A stretch of 44,182 bases of DNA, taken from contig JAQUUX010000017.1 of assembly GCA_028693705.1 (NCBI GenBank), forward strand, positions 1 through 44,182, written 5' to 3'. Positions 25,178 to 36,319 of the stretch are shown here, piece by piece; positions within the stretch are counted from its first letter, which is position 1, and every line of letters starts with the position of its first letter. The position numbers and the translations under genes were made by a program. The notes under the pieces were generated by a model. That model saw nothing but the letters and a program-made list of their open reading frames with translations, was not told the DNA's origin and did not search any database. Source of the DNA: Lachnospiraceae bacterium. Lineage in GTDB: Bacteria; Bacillota; Clostridia; Lachnospirales; Lachnospiraceae.

Positions 25178-26335
25178 CTATCCACAATACCGTTCAAGGA
25201 TCTTATACAGCACTTTAGCACAAACAGGTTTTTCCAGATAATCATTCATACCGCATTCCTGGGTTTTCTCTCTGTCTTCATCGTAAACATTGGCTGTCAT
25301 GGCAATAATGGGAACGCTTATTGCATCTGTTCTTGATAACCCACGTATTATTCTGGTGGCTTCTAATCCATCCATATAAGGCATTCTCACATCCATTAAG
25401 ATACAGTCAATGCATCCTTCTTTTTCTTTTTGAAATAGAGACACAGCTTCTGCGCCATTTTCTGCCTCTATTACCCTAATTCCTTTTTTCTCCAATAGTC
25501 TTGTGACAATCATACGGTTTAATGGATGATCTTCTACGATTAAAACTGTCTTTTGATCCAGACTTTTTTCTGCATATTTTATTTCCCTACATGCTGCAAT
25601 GGGGAGACATAAATGAACCGTAGCTGTGGTACCTTTTCCTGGACAGCTCTCTATCTGGAGATTCCCGCCCATTAATTCCACAAGTGCTTTTACAATAGGC
25701 AGACCAATGCCTGTTCCTTGTAATGGTGCAATTACTTCATTGCTTTCCTGAGTAAAAGGTTCATACATATGCTTTTGGAATTCTTCACTGATACCGGAAC
25801 CGGTATCCTGGATTATAAATTCCGCTTGCAGGCAATTATTAACCTTTTTATTATGGTATGTATAAGTAATCCTTCCATTTTCCGGTGTAAATTTAATTGC
25901 ATTTGTAAACAAATTTAGAAATATTTGATTAAATCTTTCTTTATCCACCAATATAGAAACGTGTTCTGCTTCTATGTTTTGAATCAGTTGAATATGCTTT
26001 TCTGCACACAAAGGCTCAACAATATTCATAATACTTTCTATAAATTCATCATAATGGTAGACATCAGGCAATAGTTTGATTTCTCTGCTTTCGATTTTAC
26101 TCATATCAGATATATCACTAAAGAGAGTCTGCATATATTTTCCGGATGTGACGATCTGTGCAAGATATTCTTTCATTATTTCTGGATTTTCTTCATCCAA
26201 TGCAAGCTCTGCCAAACCCAGTATTCCATTTAGTGGTGTTCTAAATTCATGACTGAGTCTTGCCAGAAAATCTGCTTCTGAAATATTCTCTTTTGTATAA
26301 CCTACTGCCTTTGTGCAGTCAGTTGTTTTACTCAT
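25178..26335 (-). CDS. Soluble hybrid histidine kinase
   Basis: This 385-residue protein has no sensor or membrane segment. HisKA comes first (His29 in ARLSHEFRTPLNGI), then HATPase_c (NLFTNAIKF N-box, DTGSGIS, GTGIGLPIVK), then a C-terminal receiver domain (about 262-385) with Asp315 in LMDVRMPYMDG. The signal must come from a partner protein, or the kinase must be constitutive and controlled by its amount. No Hpt protein or output regulator is nearby. It is divergent from a small XRE repressor, with operators in its promoter. Confidence 0.9.
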   Translation of the reverse strand: MSKTTDCTKAVGYTKENISEADFLARLSHEFRTPLNGILGLAELALDEENPEIMKEYLAQIVTSGKYMQTLFSDISDMSKIESREIKLLPDVYHYDEFIESIMNIVEPLCAEKHIQLIQNIEAEHVSILVDKERFNQIFLNLFTNAIKFTPENGRITYTYHNKKVNNCLQAEFIIQDTGSGISEEFQKHMYEPFTQESNEVIAPLQGTGIGLPIVKALVELMGGNLQIESCPGKGTTATVHLCLPIAACREIKYAEKSLDQKTVLIVEDHPLNRMIVTRLLEKKGIRVIEAENGAEAVSLFQKEKEGCIDCILMDVRMPYMDGLEATRIIRGLSRTDAISVPIIAMTANVYDEDREKTQECGMNDYLEKPVCAKVLYKILERYCG

Positions 26336-26367
26336 GATGCCATCCTTTACAAGAATCTCTTTTTTTT

Positions 26368-26422
26368 AGTTTAGACCAAAATAGTCTAAACATCAATAGA
26401 CCAAATTGGTCTTACATATACT
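26368..26422. promoter_or_regulatory. Divergent promoters with two XRE-type operators
   Basis: For the kinase, the minus strand has TTGATG (26391-26396), a 17-bp spacer and TAAACT (26368-26373). The spacer is filled by operator 1, with arms TTTAGAC (26370-26376) and GTCTAAA (26384-26390). Operator 2, AGACCAAATTGGTCT (26398-26412), is a 7-1-7 palindrome just ahead of a plus-strand -10 box TATACT (26417-26422). Both share the core AGACCAAA. Centres are 25 bp apart. Cross-repression of the kinase and self-repression by the XRE protein is the natural reading. Confidence 0.7.
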
Positions 26423-26440
26423 ATTTTCAGAGGTGAAAAT

Positions 26441-26662
26441 ATGGTATATGTACGTATCCGAAATCTCCGAGAGGATAAAGACCTGACACAAACACAGGTA
26501 GCAGATTATCTGCATATCTCCCAAAGAACTTATTCCCGCTATGAAAATGATGAGCGGTCTATTCCTATCGAAATTTTGTCCAGGCTGGCTGATTTTCATG
26601 GTACCAGCGTGGACTTTCTCATTAATCGTACTGATATTAATAAACCCTATCCATTAAAGTAA
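26441..26662 (+). CDS. Small XRE-family helix-turn-helix repressor
   Basis: This 73-residue protein is a single Cro/C1-type DNA-binding domain: IRNLREDKDLTQTQVADYL, then ISQRTYSRYENDERSIPIE and LADFHGTSVDFLINRT. It is the size of many stand-alone XRE repressors. AGAGG is upstream of the ATG. It is divergent from the hybrid kinase and has two palindromes between them. It is the only DNA-binding partner in sight for that kinase's promoter. Confidence 0.92.
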   Translation: MVYVRIRNLREDKDLTQTQVADYLHISQRTYSRYENDERSIPIEILSRLADFHGTSVDFLINRTDINKPYPLK

Positions 26663-26669
26663 ATTTTCA

Positions 26670-26698
26670 TTGAAAAATACCCATTCTGCGGTTATCAT
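26670..26698 (+). promoter_or_regulatory. Promoter of luxS-mtnN
   Basis: TTGAAA (26670-26675), a 17-bp spacer and TATCAT (26693-26698), 49 bases before the luxS ATG. Confidence 0.65.
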
Positions 26699-26747
26699 TA
26701 AAATAGTATGTAAAAAGAATTATGTATAAACAGAAAGGGAATTAAAT

Positions 26748-27239
26748 ATGGAAAAAATCGCAAGTTTTTGTATTGATCACATTAAATTACAACCTGGAAT
26801 CTATGTTTCCAGAAAAGATCATATTGGAGCAGAAACAGTAACTACTTTTGATCTGAGGGTTACCTCTCCAAATGAAGAACCTTGTATGTGTACTGCAGAG
26901 GTTCATACTTTCGAGCATATTGCAGCAACTTTCTTAAGAAATGATGCTGAATGGAAAGACAGAATTATTTATTTTGGACCTATGGGATGCCGTACCGGTT
27001 TTTATCTGTTAATTGCCGGCGACTATGAATCAAAAGATATCGTCGATCTGATGACAAGATGTTTTGAGTTCTGCCGCGATTTTGAAGGCGAAGTTCCTGG
27101 TACTCATGCTATCGACTGTGGTAACTATCTGGATCATAATCTTCCAATGGCAAAATATTGGGCTGGTAAATATCTGGAACGTACTTTATACAATATCGAT
27201 GAAGCTCATTTAATCTATCCTGAAAAAACAGAAGAATAA
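26748..27239 (+). CDS. luxS: S-ribosylhomocysteine lyase LuxS
   Basis: This 163-residue metalloenzyme cleaves S-ribosylhomocysteine to homocysteine and DPD, the precursor of autoinducer-2. The metal ligands are visible: His53 and His57 in HTFEH, and Cys124 in AIDCGNYLDH. The catalytic Cys81 is in MGCRTGFYL. It is full length, with AGAAAGGG as ribosome site. The next gene makes its substrate, so the pair forms the two-step route from S-adenosylhomocysteine in the activated methyl cycle. Confidence 0.98.
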   Translation: MEKIASFCIDHIKLQPGIYVSRKDHIGAETVTTFDLRVTSPNEEPCMCTAEVHTFEHIAATFLRNDAEWKDRIIYFGPMGCRTGFYLLIAGDYESKDIVDLMTRCFEFCRDFEGEVPGTHAIDCGNYLDHNLPMAKYWAGKYLERTLYNIDEAHLIYPEKTEE

Positions 27240-27253
27240 GAATGGAGGTTCAA

Positions 27254-27952
27254 ATGAAAAAAATCGGTATTATTGGCGCCATGGAACTGGAAGTGGAAAC
27301 ACTGAAAAGTAAAATGACCATTACCCGTACTGTTACAAAGGCTTCCATGACATTTGAAGAAGGCACTTTAAACGGAATTTCTGTTGTTATCGTTCGTAGC
27401 GGCATTGGTAAAGTAAACGCTGGTATGTGTACGCAGATCCTGGCAGATGTATTTGAAGTAACTCATATTATCAACACCGGCGTAGCCGGTTCTTTAAAAG
27501 CAGAGATCAATATCGGTGACATTGTTGTTTCTACAGATGCTATTTATCATGATATGGATGCAACATCCTTTGGATATCCTCTCGGTGAAGTTCCACAGAT
27601 GGGTGTTCGTGAATTTGTTGCTGATTCCCATATGATTGAGGAAGCTGTAGCTTCCTGTAAAAGAGTATGCCCGGAGATTTCCGTTTATACCGGACGTATC
27701 ACCAGTGGTGATCAGTTTGTAGCAGATAAAGCCGTAAAAAATCGTATTATTGAAAATTTTGGTGGTTCCTGCTGCGAAATGGAGGGCTGTGCAATTGCTC
27801 ATGCCTCTTATTTAAATAATATTCCATTTGTTATCATTCGTGCTATTTCTGATAAAGCAGATGACAGTGCAGAAACGGATTATCCAACTTTTGAAAAACA
27901 CGCTGCAGAGCATTCTGCAAAACTGGTAGAAGATTTTATTGCAAGAATTTAA
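27254..27952 (+). CDS. mtnN: 5'-methylthioadenosine/S-adenosylhomocysteine nucleosidase
   Basis: This 232-residue nucleosidase removes adenine from S-adenosylhomocysteine and methylthioadenosine. Conserved features are GIIGAMELEVE at the start, SGDQFV, CCEMEGCAIAH (catalytic-site Glu) and IRAISDKADDSA with the catalytic Asp. I start it at 27254, as GGAGG lies 7 bases upstream; the in-frame ATG at 27242 has no ribosome site. It follows luxS by 14 bases, and its product S-ribosylhomocysteine is the LuxS substrate. Confidence 0.96.
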   Translation: MKKIGIIGAMELEVETLKSKMTITRTVTKASMTFEEGTLNGISVVIVRSGIGKVNAGMCTQILADVFEVTHIINTGVAGSLKAEINIGDIVVSTDAIYHDMDATSFGYPLGEVPQMGVREFVADSHMIEEAVASCKRVCPEISVYTGRITSGDQFVADKAVKNRIIENFGGSCCEMEGCAIAHASYLNNIPFVIIRAISDKADDSAETDYPTFEKHAAEHSAKLVEDFIARI

Positions 27953-27955
27953 CCA

Positions 27956-27990
27956 AATACTGTGTGGTGATGATTTCGCCACACAGTATT
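27956..27990 (+). terminator. Hairpin between mtnN and dapL
   Basis: AATACTGTGTGG (27956-27967) pairs perfectly with CCACACAGTATT (27979-27990). No T-tract follows, so it may be a partial terminator or an RNA-processing or stability element that sets dapL levels. Confidence 0.6.
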
Positions 27991-28015
27991 ATATTATGCT
28001 AGGAGGAGAGAAAAA

Positions 28016-29215
28016 ATGCCAAAATTAAATGAAAATTATTTAAATGTGAAAGCAAGCTACTTATTTTCTGAAATCGCTCATCGTGTAGCAGCTTATACTG
28101 CTGCCAATCCTGACAAAAATGTAATTCGTATGGGTATTGGTGATGTTACCCTGCCAATCGGTTCTGAAATGATTGCAAAATTACACGAAGGTGTAGATGC
28201 AATGGCAAGTTCTGAAACCTTTAAAGGTTATGGTCCAGAGCAGGGTTATGATTTTCTGAGAAATGGAATTGTAGATTATTATAAGAGAAATGGTGTTACT
28301 ATTGCTGCTGATGAAGTATTTGTTTCCGATGGTGCAAAAAGTGATACCGGTAACATTACTGATTTATTTGCAAAAGATAATATTGTCATGGTTCCTGATC
28401 CGGTTTATCCGGTTTATGTTGACACCAATACTATGGATGGAAGAGAGATCATTTACATTGATGCTAATGCAGAAAATAATTTTCTCCCACTTCCAGACCC
28501 AAAAGTTCATGCAGATGTAATTTATATTTGTTCTCCTAATAATCCAACCGGTGCTGCTTATAACAAAGAGCAGTTAAAAGTTTGGGTTGATTATGCACTC
28601 GCAAATGAAGCAGTAATTATTTATGATTCTGCTTATGAAGCTTTTATTTCTGATGAAACGCTTCCAAGAAGTATCTTTGCTATCGAAGGAGCAAGAAAGT
28701 GTGCTATTGAATTCTGTTCTCTTTCTAAAACAGCAGGATTTACCGGTACTCGCTGTGCATATACAATTGTTCCAAAGGATCTGAAGTTTACAGCCTCCAA
28801 TGGAACCGAAATGTCCTTAAATGCTATGTGGTTACGTCGTCAGACTACTAAATTTAACGGTACCTCATTTATTGTTCAGAATGGTGCTTCCGCTGCATTT
28901 ACTGAAGCCGGACATAAGCAATGCATGGAAAATATCAATTATTACAGAGAAAATGAAAAAATCATTTCTGAAGCATTAGATAAGAGAAATATTCGTTACT
29001 TTGGTGGTGTAAATTCTCCATATATCTGGTTTGAATGCCCAAATGGTATGGAATCCTGGGAATTCTTTGATCTGATGTTAAACAAAATTCAGGTTGTTGG
29101 TACTCCGGGTACCGGATTTGGTAAAAATGGAACACATTTCTTCCGTTTGACTTCTTTCAATAACCATGAGAATACCAGAGAAGCCATGAAGAGATTTGAT
29201 ACATTGTTTGATTAA
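28016..29215 (+). CDS. dapL: LL-diaminopimelate aminotransferase
   Basis: This 399-residue fold-type I PLP enzyme converts tetrahydrodipicolinate to LL-diaminopimelate in one step, for lysine and peptidoglycan. It has the DapL-type opening LNENYLNVKASYLFSEIAHRV, the NPTGAAY motif and the PLP lysine in SLSKTAGFTGTR. The C-terminal GTGFGKNGTHFFRLTSF carries the carboxylate-binding Arg. A strong AGGAGGAG site precedes the ATG. It is the third gene of a plus-strand block with luxS and mtnN; any pathway link is not obvious. Confidence 0.96.
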   Translation: MPKLNENYLNVKASYLFSEIAHRVAAYTAANPDKNVIRMGIGDVTLPIGSEMIAKLHEGVDAMASSETFKGYGPEQGYDFLRNGIVDYYKRNGVTIAADEVFVSDGAKSDTGNITDLFAKDNIVMVPDPVYPVYVDTNTMDGREIIYIDANAENNFLPLPDPKVHADVIYICSPNNPTGAAYNKEQLKVWVDYALANEAVIIYDSAYEAFISDETLPRSIFAIEGARKCAIEFCSLSKTAGFTGTRCAYTIVPKDLKFTASNGTEMSLNAMWLRRQTTKFNGTSFIVQNGASAAFTEAGHKQCMENINYYRENEKIISEALDKRNIRYFGGVNSPYIWFECPNGMESWEFFDLMLNKIQVVGTPGTGFGKNGTHFFRLTSFNNHENTREAMKRFDTLFD

Positions 29216-29228
29216 AATTTTAATCCTC

Positions 29229-29270
29229 AAAAAAGGAAGGAAAACATAATTTGTTTTCCTTCCTTTTTTT
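29229..29270. terminator. Bidirectional terminator between dapL and the (p)ppGpp synthetase
   Basis: A perfect 18-bp stem (29229-29246 with 29252-29269), with core GGAAGGAAAACA and TGTTTTCCTTCC and long A/T tracts on both sides, lies between convergent genes. Its right arm overlaps the last bases of the synthetase gene. Confidence 0.9.
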
Positions 29271-29955
29271 ATCTGTCTACATCTCCATTAGGATACATGA
29301 TCTTTCTGATTTCCTGCATTTCCTGATCCACACTGGATATATTATCAGCACATTCTTTCAATCGATATGCAATTTCTTCATTGTTCTGTACATCCTTTTT
29401 ATAACGGAGCTGATGTTCCAGGGATGCCCAAAAATCCATAGCTATCGTTCGGATCTGTACTTCTACCCGAATATCCTGTTTTCCGTCAGAGAAAAAAACA
29501 GGAATTTCTACAATCATATGATAGCTTCGATATCCACCCGGCTTCGGATTTTTTATATAGTCCTTTACACGTATCACCTTGATATCATCCTGTACTGCCA
29601 ACATATTTGCTACTGCATAGATATCGTCAATAAAAGAACAGATTACCCTTATACCGGCAACATCATTTAAATTCTCATATATGGATTCTATAGATATTTC
29701 ACAATTTTGTCTTTTTAATTTTTCCAAAATACTAACAGGTTTCTTGATTCTGGACTTAATTCCGCTAATAGGGTTACGATTGGTTTTTACGGATAATTCA
29801 TCATTTAAGACTTCTAATTTAGTCTGTACTTCTCTGATTGCACATTTATACCTCATAATGAGAGCTTCAAATTCTTTACCATATTCCATGAATGCTCCGA
29901 AATCCTCCGGTATCTGTGCATTTTCTAAAAATGTTCTTCCTGTGTTCTTTTCCAT
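29269..29955 (-). CDS. Small (p)ppGpp synthetase (RelA/SpoT synthetase domain)
   Basis: This is a stand-alone synthetase of the YjbM/YwaC (SasA/SasB) type, with no hydrolase or regulatory domains. Motifs include VAGIRVICSFIDDIY, KDYIKNPKPGGYRSYHMIV and VEVQIRTIAMDFWASLEHQLRYKK. It makes ppGpp or pppGpp from GDP or GTP and ATP. The start is uncertain: the frame is open to 30072. I prefer the ATG at 29955 (228 residues, near the family length), though a TTG at 30024 with GGAG upstream is also reasonable. A polypurine tract lies upstream. Confidence 0.9.
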   Translation of the reverse strand: MEKNTGRTFLENAQIPEDFGAFMEYGKEFEALIMRYKCAIREVQTKLEVLNDELSVKTNRNPISGIKSRIKKPVSILEKLKRQNCEISIESIYENLNDVAGIRVICSFIDDIYAVANMLAVQDDIKVIRVKDYIKNPKPGGYRSYHMIVEIPVFFSDGKQDIRVEVQIRTIAMDFWASLEHQLRYKKDVQNNEEIAYRLKECADNISSVDQEMQEIRKIMYPNGDVDR

Positions 29956-30344
29956 ATGTTGAAAACCTTCTTCTCGTCGTTCTTTCTGTAGGGTATTTTG
30001 CTTCATAACCACAATAAGCAATACTTTGATCTCCTTTATACTAGCATTTCTATGGAGATGCCGCAATTCCAAATACTTTCTTTTTTCCTTTCTTTTTCTT
30101 TCTTTTTTCTTTATCTTTACTTAATGAATTGTACACGGTTTTGTCACATTTTCTCGGTATCATTAAATCATCAAATAAATGATGTATCACAAAAAACAAA
30201 TGATGCAAACATGATAGAGGCCACGAAGAGCTGTGAGTATAGCCGGTTCCTAAATGGCTTCGCCTAACAACACTCCGCTGATATTTTATATTTGCGGTTT
30301 CCATATATACTATATACTCCTAACCTTGAAATTTTATGTACGAA
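29956..30344. other. Gene-poor stretch with polypurine tract and repeat-like element
   Basis: Bases 30070-30120 are almost pure pyrimidine on the plus strand. Bases 30210-30290 hold a GC-richer block that stands out from AT-rich flanks. On the minus strand it reads GCGGAGTGTTGTTAGGCG, then a GGCGAAGCC mini-hairpin and GGAACCGGCTATACTCACAG. It looks like a dispersed intergenic repeat, though I cannot confirm copies. An 84-codon minus-strand frame across it has no convincing ribosome spacing or domain. The relA-like gene's promoter should lie here but is not clear. Confidence 0.4.
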
Positions 30345-30377
30345 CAAAAAGGGCAGCTCTCATGGCTGCCCTTTTTG
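30345..30377. terminator. Terminator of the antiporter gene
   Basis: CAAAAAGGGCAGC (30345-30357) pairs with GCTGCCCTTTTTG (30365-30377), a 13-bp stem with T-tracts in both directions. Confidence 0.9.
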
Positions 30378-30429
30378 TTACATTATTTTACTTTTTTTAA
30401 CTCTTTCAATATCACTTTATTTTATAAAA

Positions 30430-31629
30430 TTATACTTCTATAGGATCCTTTGCATATAATACCTTCAAAATAATAGGTGTCAGAATGGAAGAGAACATAA
30501 TTAATAAAATTACTGCGGTAAAATAAACAGAAGAAATCATTCCCACTGCTAACCCTTTTTGAGCTACGATTAAGGCAACCTCACCCCTTGTCATCATGCC
30601 CACACCAATTTTCAAAGAATCCGGCCAGTTGAAATGACATAAGCGTGCCATCAGACCACATCCAATAATTTTACATACAAGAGCTACAACAACAAACATT
30701 ATTGAAAAAGCAAGAATTCCCCAACTAACTGAATTTAATGAAGTTTTTAATCCGATACTTGCAAAAAATACAGGACCAAAGATCATATAGGAATTAATAT
30801 CCACTTTTGTCTCAATATATTCAGAATCATTTAAATTACATAATATAATACCCGCAACATAGGCACCTGTAATGTCAGCAATGCCAAAATATTTTTCAGC
30901 TATAAATGCCATGGAAAAACATAATGCCAATCCGATAATTGGAATTCTCCTGGTTCGTGGATATCTGCTATCCATCCATTTGATAATCTTGTAAGTAACA
31001 ATACCAACAATAATTGCAAATACAAAAAACAGAACTGTACTAATCAGCACACGAGCCGGATTATTAGCCGGATCTTTAAATCCAACTACAATTGTCAGAA
31101 CAATAATGCCTATTACATCATCAATAATTGCCGCACTTAATATAGTAGTTCCAACTTTTCCCTTTAAGTGTCCAAGTTCTCTTAAAGATTGCACTGTAAT
31201 ACTAACAGAAGTTGCGGTCATAATTGTTCCTATGAATACGGCTGACAAAAATTCTTCTGAACCGATCGGTGAAAATCCGTAAAAACATTCATACAATACC
31301 GTGCCACCTACTAATGGAATTGCTACACCGGCACATGCTATTAAAGTTGCAACCGGACCGGTTTTGATAAGCTCCTTCATATCAGTTTCCAGACCTGCTG
31401 AAAACATCAGTAGAATAACACCGATTTCTGCAATAACACTTAATGGATCTACAGCACCCGCAGCTGTATCACCTATGGTTACCAGACCAAGTACACTGGG
31501 ACCAATCAACAAACCGGCAATAATTTGTCCTACAACCTGCGGTGCTTTACATTTTCTCGCTACAATAGCACAAAACTTAGCGGCGATAATAATGATTGCC
31601 AAATCTCTGCAAATACTATAAGTTTCCAT
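30430..31629 (-). CDS. CPA2-type cation:proton antiporter
   Basis: This 399-residue membrane protein of about 12 helices is in the CPA2 (KefB/NapA-like) family. The opening has KCKAPQVVGQIIAGLLIGPSVLGLV. Also visible are LLMFSAGLETDMKEL and, deeper, AIIDDVIGIIVL, which holds the paired Asp residues for ion exchange. No cytoplasmic RCK/TrkA domain is attached. It likely swaps Na+ or K+ for protons. The start is at 31629 (AGAGGAG upstream) rather than the longer frame. It stands alone between terminators. Confidence 0.92.
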   Translation of the reverse strand: METYSICRDLAIIIIAAKFCAIVARKCKAPQVVGQIIAGLLIGPSVLGLVTIGDTAAGAVDPLSVIAEIGVILLMFSAGLETDMKELIKTGPVATLIACAGVAIPLVGGTVLYECFYGFSPIGSEEFLSAVFIGTIMTATSVSITVQSLRELGHLKGKVGTTILSAAIIDDVIGIIVLTIVVGFKDPANNPARVLISTVLFFVFAIIVGIVTYKIIKWMDSRYPRTRRIPIIGLALCFSMAFIAEKYFGIADITGAYVAGIILCNLNDSEYIETKVDINSYMIFGPVFFASIGLKTSLNSVSWGILAFSIMFVVVALVCKIIGCGLMARLCHFNWPDSLKIGVGMMTRGEVALIVAQKGLAVGMISSVYFTAVILLIMFSSILTPIILKVLYAKDPIEV

Positions 31630-31721
31630 ATTTTCTCCTCTTTTCATCCCATATAAATGCACCTCCAACCTACGCAGATTGGAAATGCATTTATCATTAG
31701 AACTCATTATTGCATTGTACT

Positions 31722-31743
31722 ACTTTAAAAACATTTTTAAAGT
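31722..31743 (-). terminator. Possible terminator after gyrA
   Basis: ACTTTAAAAA and TTTTTAAAGT form a 10-bp AT-rich stem with a two-base gap just past the gyrA stop. A second interrupted hairpin, AAATGCA/TGCATTT, lies nearby at about 31656-31692. Confidence 0.5.
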
Positions 31744-31761
31744 GTAATTATAAACAAACTT

Positions 31762-34299
31762 TTATGATTCTTCCGGTGTTATTTCTGTATCTTCTACATC
31801 TATCACAGTTTCAGAATCTTCTGATTCATCTTCAGAACCTTCCAGTTCATCCGGAATCTCGTCTTCTTTCACCTTAGTAATCTTGGCTACCTTTACACCA
31901 TCAGCAAGCTGAATTAATTTTACACCGGAGGTAATTCTGCTTAAAACATTAATATCATCGACTCTTAACTGGATCAGAATACCTTCAGTTGTAATCATCA
32001 TGATCTGATCTGATTCATTTACTGCTTTAACAGCAATGACTTCTCCGGTCTTGTCCATGAGTTTATAACATTTTACACCTTTACCGCCTCTCTTCTGAAC
32101 AGCAAATTCTTTCAGATAAGTACGTTTTCCATAACCGTTTTCTGATACAAACAGTAATGCTTCTCCCTGTTCATCGATCTGCATTCCGACAACTTCATCG
32201 CCCTTATTCAGATTCATACCAATAACACCGATAGAAGACCTGCCGGTTGCTCTTACATCTGTTTCCTTGAAACGGATACACATACCCTGTTTAGTTACCA
32301 GGAAAATATTAGAATCATTATTGGTTATCTTAACTTCTATCAATTCATCATCTTCACGCATACCAATGGCAATCAAACCGTTTTTACGAACATTATTATA
32401 TTCCATAATAGAGGTTTTCTTTACGATACCATTCTTGGTAACCATCAGTAAATTGCTGGTTGCATCGTAATCATGCATGGTAATGATAGCAGAAATCTTT
32501 TCACCCGGCTGCAGCTGCAGGATATTTACTATAGCAGTTCCTCTGGCTGTACGACTTGCTTCCGGAATTTCATATGCCTTAATTCGATATACTCGACCAA
32601 AGTTGGTGAAGAACATAAGATAATCATGGGTATTTGCTACCATAATATCTTCCATAAAGTCTTCTTCTATGGTCTGCATACCCTTGATTCCTTTTCCACC
32701 ACGATTCTGAGCGCGGAAGTTGTCCATAGTCATTCTCTTTACATAACCTAAATTGGTCATGGCAATGATCATATTACTTCTTGGAATCAAATCTTCATTG
32801 TCGATATCATAAACATCAATACCAATTTTACTTCTTCTGTCATCTCCATATTTTTCAGCCGTAATACTGATTTCCTCACGGATAACACCTAACAGAATAT
32901 TCTTATTTCCTAAAATTGCTTTTAATTCTGCGATTTTCTTAATTAACTCCTGATGTTCATTTTCCAGCTTTTCACGTTCCAGACCTGTCAGAGCACGCAG
33001 ACGCATATCTACGATAGCCTGAGCCTGTGCATCAGTTAAACCAAATCTGCTGATCAGATTTTCTTTTGCTTCCTGAGTATTTGCACTGGCACGAATAATA
33101 TGAATCACTTCATCAATATTATCAAGTGCAATCAGTAAGCCCTGTAAAATATGATCTCTTTCTTCTGCTTTATTCAGATCATACTTGGTTCTTCTGGTAA
33201 CAACTTCTTCCTGGTGTTTTAAATAACATTTTAACATGTCCAGCAGATTCAAAACCTTAGGTTCATTATCTACCAATGCCAGCATGATAACACCAAAAGA
33301 ATCCTGTAACTGTGTATGCTTATATAACTGATTTAAAATAACGTTGGCATTGGCATCTCTTCGAAGCTCGATGACAATTCGCATACCTTCACGGTTAGAT
33401 TCATCTCGAAGATCTGTAATACCGTCTATTTTCTTTAATTTTACTAATTCTGCAATTTTCAGAATCAGATTTGCCTTATTTACCATATATGGTAATTCCG
33501 TTACGATAATCTGGGATTTACCATTGGACATGGTTTCAATTTCTGTAACTGCGCGAACTCTGATCTTACCGCGTCCGGTTCGATATGCTTCTTCAGCACC
33601 TCTGGTACCTAAGATAATACCGCCGGTTGGGAAATCAGGAGCTTTTACCAGTTCCAATACTTCTTCAATATCAGTATCTCTGTTTTCCTGTACATGATTA
33701 TCAATAATTTTGATTACCGCACTTATCACTTCACGAAGATTGTGAGGCGGGATATTGGTAGCCATACCAACAGCAATACCTGAAGTACCATTTACTAACA
33801 GATTTGGATAACGGCTTGGTAATACTTCCGGTTCTCTCTCTGTATCATCAAAGTTAGGTACAAAATTTACAGTATCTTTATTGATATCTGCCAGCAATTC
33901 CATGGATATTTTGGAAAGTCTGGCTTCTGTGTATCGCATGGCGGCAGCGCCGTCACCATCTACAGAACCAAAGTTTCCGTGACCGTCTACCAAAGGATAT
34001 CTGGTAGACCATTCCTGTGCCATATTAACCAATGCCCCATAGATAGAACTATCACCATGGGGATGGAACTTACCCATTGTGTCACCGACGATACGTGCAC
34101 TTTTACGATGCGGTTTGTCGGGACCATTATTTAACTCAATCATGGAATAGAGAACTCTACGCTGTACCGGTTTTAAACCATCCCTTACATCCGGGAGTGC
34201 TCTGGATACGATAACACTCATGGCATAATCGATATAGGAATTCTCCATTGTTTTCTTTAAATCGACTTCTTTTACTTTATCAAAAATCTGATCATCCAT
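31762..34299 (-). CDS. gyrA: DNA gyrase subunit A
   Basis: This 845-residue subunit cuts and rejoins DNA for supercoiling. The catalytic Tyr123 is in [13 protein letters not shown]. The winged-helix region, coiled coil and C-terminal pinwheel repeats (with QNRGGKG and QKRGGKGV boxes) are present, and the tail is acidic. In the quinolone region the sequence is [10 protein letters not shown], with Ser84 (E. coli Ser83) kept but Gly88 at the place of E. coli Asp87. It is transcribed after gyrB, 50 bases downstream, away from oriC. Confidence 0.98.
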   Translation of the reverse strand: MDDQIFDKVKEVDLKKTMENSYIDYAMSVIVSRALPDVRDGLKPVQRRVLYSMIELNNGPDKPHRKSARIVGDTMGKFHPHGDSSIYGALVNMAQEWSTRYPLVDGHGNFGSVDGDGAAAMRYTEARLSKISMELLADINKDTVNFVPNFDDTEREPEVLPSRYPNLLVNGTSGIAVGMATNIPPHNLREVISAVIKIIDNHVQENRDTDIEEVLELVKAPDFPTGGIILGTRGAEEAYRTGRGKIRVRAVTEIETMSNGKSQIIVTELPYMVNKANLILKIAELVKLKKIDGITDLRDESNREGMRIVIELRRDANANVILNQLYKHTQLQDSFGVIMLALVDNEPKVLNLLDMLKCYLKHQEEVVTRRTKYDLNKAEERDHILQGLLIALDNIDEVIHIIRASANTQEAKENLISRFGLTDAQAQAIVDMRLRALTGLEREKLENEHQELIKKIAELKAILGNKNILLGVIREEISITAEKYGDDRRSKIGIDVYDIDNEDLIPRSNMIIAMTNLGYVKRMTMDNFRAQNRGGKGIKGMQTIEEDFMEDIMVANTHDYLMFFTNFGRVYRIKAYEIPEASRTARGTAIVNILQLQPGEKISAIITMHDYDATSNLLMVTKNGIVKKTSIMEYNNVRKNGLIAIGMREDDELIEVKITNNDSNIFLVTKQGMCIRFKETDVRATGRSSIGVIGMNLNKGDEVVGMQIDEQGEALLFVSENGYGKRTYLKEFAVQKRGGKGVKCYKLMDKTGEVIAVKAVNESDQIMMITTEGILIQLRVDDINVLSRITSGVKLIQLADGVKVAKITKVKEDEIPDELEGSEDESEDSETVIDVEDTEITPEES

Positions 34300-34349
34300 T
34301 GTTAATCTTACCTTTCTGGAAAGAAGTATCTTTCACGTGTTGTCTTCCT

Positions 34350-36275
<1,926 letters not shown>

Positions 36276-36281
36276 TCATTC

Positions 36282-36296
36282 TGCCGCGAAGCGGCA
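36282..36296 (-). promoter_or_regulatory. Leader mini-hairpin before gyrB
   Basis: TGCCGC, a three-base loop and GCGGCA form a perfect 6-bp stem. It is followed by GAATGAGAGGAAG and the gyrB ATG. The arrangement matches the leader of the response regulator at 22260. Confidence 0.5.
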
Positions 36297-36319
36297 AGCG
36301 TCTATAAAAAATTGACGTA

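Noticed and set aside
30050..30304. 84-codon minus-strand frame upstream of the (p)ppGpp synthetase
   Set aside because: It lies over a repeat-like block and polypurine tract, has a Lys-rich low-complexity tail and a poorly spaced ribosome site.
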